Origin: Aestuariibacter sp. A3R04
Lineage (GTDB): Bacteria > Pseudomonadota > Gammaproteobacteria > Enterobacterales > Alteromonadaceae
Direction of reading: 5' to 3'
Length of the DNA: 64,000 bases
Assembly: GCF_018860805.1 (NCBI RefSeq)
Contig: NZ_JAHKQR010000001.1
Location: forward strand, 712,326-776,325
The notes beneath the pieces are model-generated. The model worked only from the letters and a program-made list of their open reading frames with translations. It did not search any database and was not told the origin of the DNA. This document shows, one piece after another, positions 59,060 to 64,000 of the stretch. The stretch's first letter is position 1; each line of letters starts with the position of its first letter. The position numbers were made by a program, and so were the translations under genes.

Positions 59060-59500
59060 ATGATGAGCAGGACTATGACGCCGATCGACGAAGCTGACAA
59101 CTCGACGAAATTAGACAGATTGGGTATGTGGATATCCGGTTTGTGTGCGCTGCATTGCTTGTCATTACCTGTGTTGCTGCCACTCATTCCTCTCATAGGC
59201 TCCACTTTTTTTGCACAGGTTTGGTTTGAACGAACTATTTTAACCATTTCTATGTTCATAGGTGCGGTGGCTTTGACTAATGGCGCCCTGCGTTTTCACG
59301 GGCAATTCTATCCTCTTGGCTTGCTGTTTAGCGGCGGACTAATTTATTGGTTCAAAGATATTTTCGGACATCATTTTGAGCCACTAACCATTACTGCTGG
59401 TGCCCTGCTAATAGTTTCCGGTCACTGGATTAACATGCGCTTGTGCCGTCAATGTGAATGTTGTCGCAACAGTCTGTTTTCTGCTCACGCAACTAAGTAA
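59060..59500 (+). CDS. MerC-domain membrane protein
   Basis: About 146 aa with four membrane helices (roughly 25-47, 52-74, 80-98, 104-122) and the MerC motif CALHCLSLP in the first; the C terminus has a Cys-rich end (CRQCECC). MerC proteins transport mercury, but chromosomal copies under Zur control probably handle zinc. Three ATGs are possible (59060, 59063, 59075); the last has AGGA closely upstream. It converges on the GDPD gene with 3 bases between stops. Confidence 0.8.
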   Translation: MMSRTMTPIDEADNSTKLDRLGMWISGLCALHCLSLPVLLPLIPLIGSTFFAQVWFERTILTISMFIGAVALTNGALRFHGQFYPLGLLFSGGLIYWFKDIFGHHFEPLTITAGALLIVSGHWINMRLCRQCECCRNSLFSAHATK

Positions 59501-59503
59501 GTG

Positions 59504-60199
59504 TTAACACGCAGCCAGAAGTGTGGTGGCGCGTTTTGGATAGTTGGTAAAAATTCCATCTACACCCCAGTTGTTCATCAGTAAGATGTCTTCAGGCATA
59601 TCCACGGTATATACAAATACCCGACATCCCAGCCTGTGAATGGCGTCGACTAAGGGCTGAGATACTACGTCCAGAGCCACGTTTACTGACCATGGGTTTA
59701 GTGCCTTTACAAAGGTGGGAATATCGAGTTCGTAGCTGGCGGTGAGCAAGCCTATTTTTAAGTCTGGGCGCAAGCGAGTAAGCTTGCGCAACACGGGGTG
59801 ATTAAACGAGGAAACTATAACATTCTCTGCCGCCATAGCTGACGTTTCACAGGCCTGTTCGAAAATGGATGCCCAAGATTCAACGCACCTTACTGCCTTT
59901 ATTTCAATATTGCAGTACTTTCCCTCGGGCACTGTATTCAGCGCTTCTTCTAAAAATGGTACGGGTTCGCCGCCGCCGACGTTCAACGACCGCAAATAGC
60001 TCAACGTAGCATTTTCAACCCTTCCCGTGCCATTGGTGGTGCGATTGAGATGACGATCGTGAATAACCACAATCTTGTCTTCCACTTCATAAGTGTCGAA
60101 CTCAACACCTGTTGCGCCGTGTGCAAAGCCCAACGTAAAAGCCTGTAGTGTATTTTCAGGTGCGGCGCCGCTAGCACCGCGATGGGCGAAGATATCCAT
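59504..60199 (-). CDS. Glycerophosphodiester phosphodiesterase
   Basis: 231-aa cytoplasmic GDPD (UgpQ-like) without a signal peptide. Catalytic features: HRGASGAAPENT, GVEFDTYEVEDKIVVIHD, and EIK in the barrel. Releases glycerol-3-phosphate from deacylated phospholipids. Directly after the EamA gene with no spacer. Confidence 0.92.
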   Translation of the reverse strand: MDIFAHRGASGAAPENTLQAFTLGFAHGATGVEFDTYEVEDKIVVIHDRHLNRTTNGTGRVENATLSYLRSLNVGGGEPVPFLEEALNTVPEGKYCNIEIKAVRCVESWASIFEQACETSAMAAENVIVSSFNHPVLRKLTRLRPDLKIGLLTASYELDIPTFVKALNPWSVNVALDVVSQPLVDAIHRLGCRVFVYTVDMPEDILLMNNWGVDGIFTNYPKRATTLLAAC

Positions 60200-61072
60200 T
60201 TAGTTACTTCTCTTGTGGAGCTTGTGAGCGTTCAGCGTTTCGTACAACGAAGCTGAAGTGACTAATACGCCGCCTATCAGTGCTTTCCAGCCAGGTGACT
60301 CCTGTAATAGAACAATGGCGAGCAATACCCCGTACATGGGTTGCATGCAGGCGATAAGCGAAAATGTTTTAGCCCGTAAATAACGCAGTGAGCTGGCAAC
60401 GAGTGCATGGGGCAAGGCGGTAAAGCACGAACCAAGAAGCAATAAAAGCAACCAGGTTTCCACTTTTGCATCCGGTAGTTCCGGGCTTGAAAAGGGCAAC
60501 AGGCATACCGCAACAATAAGGATTTGCCAGGCCATGGCTTTCGCGCCGGAGTAATGGGAGAAACGCTGTCTGTGCAGTAGATTTCTCAATGCGTAGAGAA
60601 CGGCCGAAAACACACCGATCATCACACCTAAAGTTACGTCGTTTTCAAGCGATATTTCAGGTACCAACAAGGCGACGCCTGCCAGTACGGTTAAGGCGCT
60701 AAACAGGTCTTGCCAGACGAGCTGGATCTTTTCAAATAAGGGCTCGATGAGTACCGTAATTACCGGAAAAGTGAATAACGCTATCATACCCACGGCCACC
60801 CCGGCGTGCTGCATAGCGGCAAAATACGTCACCCAGTGAACAGCCATGATTACACCCAGACACATTGCTGTGCCGTAGTCCCTGGCGGTTTTTAGCCTCA
60901 TCGAGGTTTTGGAAAAGCGTAGAAAGAGAAACAAGCAAATGCATGCGAAAAAAGAACGACCGAAGGTAATATCGGTCGCACTCAAGGGGATAATACTGGC
61001 AAATAAGCCAGTTGCTCCTAGTAAGATAACGGTGAAATGAAGCGTTATCAGACTCCGTTTAACGGGGTCCAT
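60200..61072 (-). CDS. EamA/DMT-family transporter
   Basis: 290-aa inner-membrane protein with ten predicted helices as two EamA repeats (about 8-135 and 150-280). Substrate not predictable. Three bases after psd and immediately before the GDPD gene, so probably part of one transcript. Confidence 0.88.
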   Translation of the reverse strand: MDPVKRSLITLHFTVILLGATGLFASIIPLSATDITFGRSFFACICLFLFLRFSKTSMRLKTARDYGTAMCLGVIMAVHWVTYFAAMQHAGVAVGMIALFTFPVITVLIEPLFEKIQLVWQDLFSALTVLAGVALLVPEISLENDVTLGVMIGVFSAVLYALRNLLHRQRFSHYSGAKAMAWQILIVAVCLLPFSSPELPDAKVETWLLLLLLGSCFTALPHALVASSLRYLRAKTFSLIACMQPMYGVLLAIVLLQESPGWKALIGGVLVTSASLYETLNAHKLHKRSN

Positions 61073-61075
61073 TCG

Positions 61076-61948
61076 TTAAGAAGGCTCTTTTACTGGCATA
61101 ACTGCGAAAGGCTCTCCAAGACGAGTCACCATTCCGGGTGACATATCTTCAAATGCAATACTGTCTTTTTCGAAGCACACAACAATGGTCGAGCCCAGTT
61201 TGAAACGTCCCAACTCGTCCCCTTTTTCCAGAGACACGCTTGATTCTGAGTCTTGCTCGTACTGCCAGTGTTGAACGTTTTTACCTGCTGGCGGCGTGAC
61301 GGTACCAGCCCAAACAGTTTCAATGCTCGCCACTATGGTAGCACCAACCAGAACCATCGCCATTTTTCCTGCCGGCGTATCGAAAAACGCGATGACGCGT
61401 TCATTGCGAGCGAACAACCCTGGCACATTTTCTGCGGTCAATGGATTTACGGAGAAAAGCTCTCCCGGCACGTAAACCATGTCGGTAAGCGTGCCGTCCA
61501 ACGGCATGTGGATGCGGTGGTAGTCTCGGGGGGCAAGATAAACGGTGGCGAACTTGCCGTTTTTAAATGGCTGGGCCAGTTCGGGTTTACCACCTAGCAA
61601 GGTAGTTAAACTGTAATCGTGTCCCTTGGCCTGAAACAGACTGTCATGGCGAATATTACCAAATTGGCTTATGGTGCCATCAACTGCCTGAACAATTACG
61701 TCATCACCTTCGGCTATGGACCGAGCGTCTGATTTTAGCTCCCGGGTAAAAAACTCATTGAACGTTTTGTAATGGTCAGGGTGAGGATACAAGGCTTCAT
61801 CCATATCCACGTTGTATTTTTTTATAAAGAATTTGATGAATAATGTTGTGAGTTTGCCAGCTTCAGCGGCGGCGAATTTTCCAACCAGTCGGGACAGTAA
61901 ATGTTTGGGCAACACGTATTGTAAGTTAACTTTAAACCAATCCAGCAC
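61076..61948 (-). CDS. psd: Phosphatidylserine decarboxylase proenzyme
   Basis: 290-aa membrane-associated enzyme making phosphatidylethanolamine. Self-cleavage motif LGST near the C terminus (FKLGSTIVV) gives the pyruvoyl group; the catalytic Asp is in VQAVDGTIS and His in [11 protein letters not shown] start at GTG giving [15 protein letters not shown], which aligns with E. coli Psd and has GGAG 5 bases upstream; a TTG seven codons earlier is less likely. Downstream of rsgA after a gap of 135 bases. Confidence 0.94.
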   Translation of the reverse strand: MLDWFKVNLQYVLPKHLLSRLVGKFAAAEAGKLTTLFIKFFIKKYNVDMDEALYPHPDHYKTFNEFFTRELKSDARSIAEGDDVIVQAVDGTISQFGNIRHDSLFQAKGHDYSLTTLLGGKPELAQPFKNGKFATVYLAPRDYHRIHMPLDGTLTDMVYVPGELFSVNPLTAENVPGLFARNERVIAFFDTPAGKMAMVLVGATIVASIETVWAGTVTPPAGKNVQHWQYEQDSESSVSLEKGDELGRFKLGSTIVVCFEKDSIAFEDMSPGMVTRLGEPFAVMPVKEPS

Positions 61949-62083
61949 AAGCTCTCCAGATAATGACAAATGTGAGGGTTTTCAGCGGGCAATTGTAGCG
62001 CAAAATCCGTTGGGATTATGCACTTTCGAGTTATGGACCATCAAAGTTTGATATAAGCCGTTTTGGAATCGCTAATCAACTGT

Positions 62084-63130
62084 TTAAAATGGATTTGTGT
62101 AACTTGGGCGATGCTCGTCCATGGTCGCCAAAATACGGTGATAGCTGTCAAATCGCGCTTGGCTGATTTTGCCCTCCTCAACAGCTGAGCGTATGAGACA
62201 GCCCGGGTCGTTAAGGTGCTTGCAATCGCGAAATTTACAGCCGCCCAAATAATCCCGGAATTCGACGAAACCCCATGTGATCCGCTCGATGGGCATATGC
62301 CACAGACTAAATTCACGAACGCCGGGCGAATCAATAAGATCCCCACCGTCGGGAAAATGCAATAGCTTAGCCGCCGTAGTGGTGTGTTGGCCTAAGCCTG
62401 AATTATCTGAGATTTCCCCTACCAATTCGTCGGCATCAGGCAGTACCTGATTTATTAGACTGGATTTTCCAACCCCTGATTGGCCAACAAACACACTTAC
62501 TTTGTCATTTAAGCAAGCTTTGAGATCGGCAATACCATCGCCTTGTTTACAACTGGTATACACAAGGGGGTAACCCAGGGTTTCGTAAATGGTCAGTTGA
62601 CGCTTAGCGTCTATGAATTCCTCATCGGTGAGTAATTCAGTTTTGTTCAGAATGAGGATAGGAGAGATGCCAATGTCTTCACAAGCAACGAGGTAACGGT
62701 CGATGATGTTCAGCGATAAGTCTGGTTTCACTGAACTTACTACGATGATCTGATCGATATTGGCTGCGATTGGTTTCACACCATCGTAATAATCGGGCCG
62801 CGTAAGAACAGAGCGACGGTCGCGCACAATTTCAATGACGCCGCTGACACCTGAATCACCTTCAGTTCCGGTGTCAAAGAGTACATCATCGCCACAGACG
62901 ACAGAATCAATAGTGCGACGAATGTGGCACCTGAAAACAGTGCCTTCGGCGTTTTCCACATCAGCGTGTTTTCCAAAACGCCCCACTACGCGCCCTGGGG
63001 TGAGCGTTGCTGTATCGAGGTCGTTTTTCGATTCCAGGACTTTGTCTTTGAGCCTGCGGGCTCTATTCGCTGCCACCTGACGTTTTTGGCGCTGGGTTAG
63101 TTTTGGTTTTTTTGCCACGATTTCCTGCAA
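62084..63130 (-). CDS. rsgA: Ribosome small-subunit GTPase RsgA
   Basis: 348-aa circularly permuted GTPase that checks 30S maturation. OB-fold (about 38-115), GTPase with G4 NKTE first, then G1 [10 protein letters not shown] and G3 DSPGV, and a C-terminal zinc finger ([14 protein letters not shown]). Basic N terminus. Divergent from orn, the conserved arrangement. Confidence 0.96.
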   Translation of the reverse strand: MQEIVAKKPKLTQRQKRQVAANRARRLKDKVLESKNDLDTATLTPGRVVGRFGKHADVENAEGTVFRCHIRRTIDSVVCGDDVLFDTGTEGDSGVSGVIEIVRDRRSVLTRPDYYDGVKPIAANIDQIIVVSSVKPDLSLNIIDRYLVACEDIGISPILILNKTELLTDEEFIDAKRQLTIYETLGYPLVYTSCKQGDGIADLKACLNDKVSVFVGQSGVGKSSLINQVLPDADELVGEISDNSGLGQHTTTAAKLLHFPDGGDLIDSPGVREFSLWHMPIERITWGFVEFRDYLGGCKFRDCKHLNDPGCLIRSAVEEGKISQARFDSYHRILATMDEHRPSYTNPF

Positions 63131-63202
63131 AGTTAACGTATACTATCATCCATGATACCGTTTGTCTGGCCGGTGTGCCACGCTAATCACGAGGAATAAA
63201 GC

Positions 63203-63748
63203 ATGACAATAAACGATGGCAACTTAGTCTGGATAGATATGGAAATGACGGGACTCGACCCGGAAACCTGTAAAGTGCTTGAGATTGCCACAATCGTAAC
63301 TGACCCCCAACTCAACGTACTGGCTGAAGGGCCGGTAATCGCTATACATCAGCCCGACGATATTCTCGACGGTATGGATGAATGGTGTACGCGGGTGCAC
63401 GGCAACAGTGGTTTAACCGCGAGGTGTCGAGAGAGTATGATTAGCGAAGCTGAAGCTGCCGAACAAACTATTGCCTTTCTGAGCCAGTATGTTGCGGCAG
63501 GCAAGTCTCCGTTGTGTGGAAATACTATCGGCCAGGATCGTCGTTTTATGGTTAAATATATGCCAACCTTGGAAGCATATTTTCACTACCGCAGTATTGA
63601 TGTCAGTTCTATCAAAGAACTGGTTAAACGGTGGAAGCCGGAAATTTTGAACGGTTTTACGAAGCAGGGAGTGCACCTGGCACTGGACGATATTCGCGAA
63701 TCCATTGCTGAGTTAAAATTCTATCGGGAAAAAGTGTTTACGATTTAA
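63203..63748 (+). CDS. orn: Oligoribonuclease
   Basis: 181-aa DEDDh 3'-5' exonuclease degrading 2-5-nt RNAs, including pGpG from cyclic-di-GMP. Exo [11 protein letters not shown]; Exo [12 protein letters not shown]; Exo [14 protein letters not shown] with the His. AGGA lies 8 bases before the ATG. tRNA-Gly genes follow, as glyVXY follow orn in E. coli. Confidence 0.97.
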   Translation: MTINDGNLVWIDMEMTGLDPETCKVLEIATIVTDPQLNVLAEGPVIAIHQPDDILDGMDEWCTRVHGNSGLTARCRESMISEAEAAEQTIAFLSQYVAAGKSPLCGNTIGQDRRFMVKYMPTLEAYFHYRSIDVSSIKELVKRWKPEILNGFTKQGVHLALDDIRESIAELKFYREKVFTI

Positions 63749-63787
63749 CCGAAAGTTCTCTTTTTCCAAAAAAAAGCAAAATAAGGG

Positions 63788-63815
63788 TTGCGCATTGTTA
63801 TTATTTTTGTAAAAT
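63788..63815 (+). promoter_or_regulatory. Promoter of the tRNA-Gly array
   Basis: TTGCGC (63788-63793) -N16- TAAAAT (63810-63815), followed by a GC-rich discriminator GCGC, as typical of stable-RNA promoters. Predicted start about 53 nt before the first tRNA-like sequence. Confidence 0.55.
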
Positions 63816-63874
63816 GCGCTCCACTTTCGCGAAGGCACCTGTTTCGTGAATTTGACTGAAAGTTTTGTAGTAAT

Positions 63875-63950
63875 GCGGGAATAGCTCAGTTGGTAGAGCA
63901 TGTACCTCGTCACGAAGTGATTGCCAAGCTTGGCAAGGTGACGAAGAAAT
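63875..63950 (+). pseudogene. Disrupted tRNA-Gly copy: 5' half plus palindrome
   Basis: 63875-63900 equals the first 26 nt of tRNA-Gly(GCC), and the following TGTACCT could extend to the anticodon loop. The rest has no T arm and no 3' acceptor strand to pair GCGGGAA. Instead there is TCGTCAC (63907-63913), the 16-bp palindrome TTGCCAAGCTTGGCAA (63921-63936) and GTGACGA (63938-63944). It cannot fold as a tRNA. Confidence 0.7.
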
Positions 63951-63981
63951 ATGTTTGATTAACACTAGACTTGCAAACAAA

Positions 63982-64000
63982 GCGGGAATAGCTCAGTTGG
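63982..64000 (+). tRNA. tRNA-Gly, 5' end only (runs off the window)
   Basis: GCGGGAATAGCTCAGTTGG, the acceptor and D-arm start of tRNA-Gly(GCC), begins 107 nt after the first copy and is cut by the window edge. Anticodon not visible; identity is from the 5' sequence and the position after orn. Confidence 0.75.

Noticed and set aside
59501..59510. Palindrome GTGTTAACAC between the MerC and GDPD genes
   Set aside because: Only 10 bp, spans the two stop codons and has no promoter nearby; probably chance.

Overview
The window reads as chromosomal core from a marine gammaproteobacterium, most likely an Alteromonadaceae relative (Alteromonas type). This rests on gene order and protein families, not on any search. 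The supporting blocks are pilMNOPQ-aroK-aroB-damX, rhodanese-grxC-secB-gpsA, envC with a YibQ-like gene, psd/rsgA/orn followed by tRNA-Gly, a compact argCBFGHA cluster, and DUF2982 and DUF2970 proteins. No insertion sequence, prophage, CRISPR array or rRNA gene was seen. Coding density is high and genes lie on both strands in short operons.

Layout. 0-9.1 kb: a DUF2982 membrane protein, a large BarA-like hybrid histidine kinase, parC, and an H-NOX gas sensor coupled to a PAS-GGDEF-EAL protein. 9.2-13.8 kb (minus): arginine catabolism, argD/astC-astA-astD plus a DUF1338 oxygenase-like gene. 14-17.8 kb (minus): HDOD protein, pabA-like glutaminase, trpS, rpe. 18-19.6 kb (plus): a TorF-family porin, a small exported protein and a DUF2970 protein. 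19.6-29.5 kb (minus): dam, yaiI, damX, aroB, aroK and the type IV pilus assembly operon pilMNOPQ. 29.7-34.1 kb (plus): PBP1A and NAD-malic enzyme. 34.1-42.4 kb (minus): an aldo-keto reductase and the whole acetyl-cycle arginine biosynthesis operon argCBFGHA. 43-53.3 kb: mgsA, a CpxP-like protein opposite cpxRA, pldB, trmL and a MacAB-type tripartite exporter with its own outer-membrane lipoprotein. 53.3-55.6 kb (minus): gpsA, secB, grxC, rhodanese. 55.8-59.5 kb (plus): envC, D-cysteine desulfhydrase, a YibQ-like deacetylase, a MerC protein. 59.5-63.1 kb (minus): GDPD, EamA transporter, psd, rsgA. 63.2 kb to the end: orn and the start of a tRNA-Gly array.

The genes are mostly familiar; the interesting content is between them. 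The argC promoter overlaps two ArgR-type boxes spaced 21 bp apart. It is followed by a leader of about 330 nt with a 41-codon upstream ORF and three consecutive hairpins, the last a long two-helix structure before a nine-U tract. A similar pair of ArgR boxes precedes argD/astC, so synthesis and degradation of arginine may share one regulator. The TorF porin has a GG-N10-GC sigma-54 promoter and a cluster of NtrC-like half-sites. The MerC gene has a perfect Zur-type palindrome, the CpxP-like/cpxR divergent region a CpxR-type repeat, and the exporter operon a Fur-like site. At the right edge, the first tRNA-Gly copy after orn matches only through its 5' half and then runs into a palindrome, while a second copy starts exactly 107 nt later. 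All regulatory calls come from motif reading by eye and are inferences.
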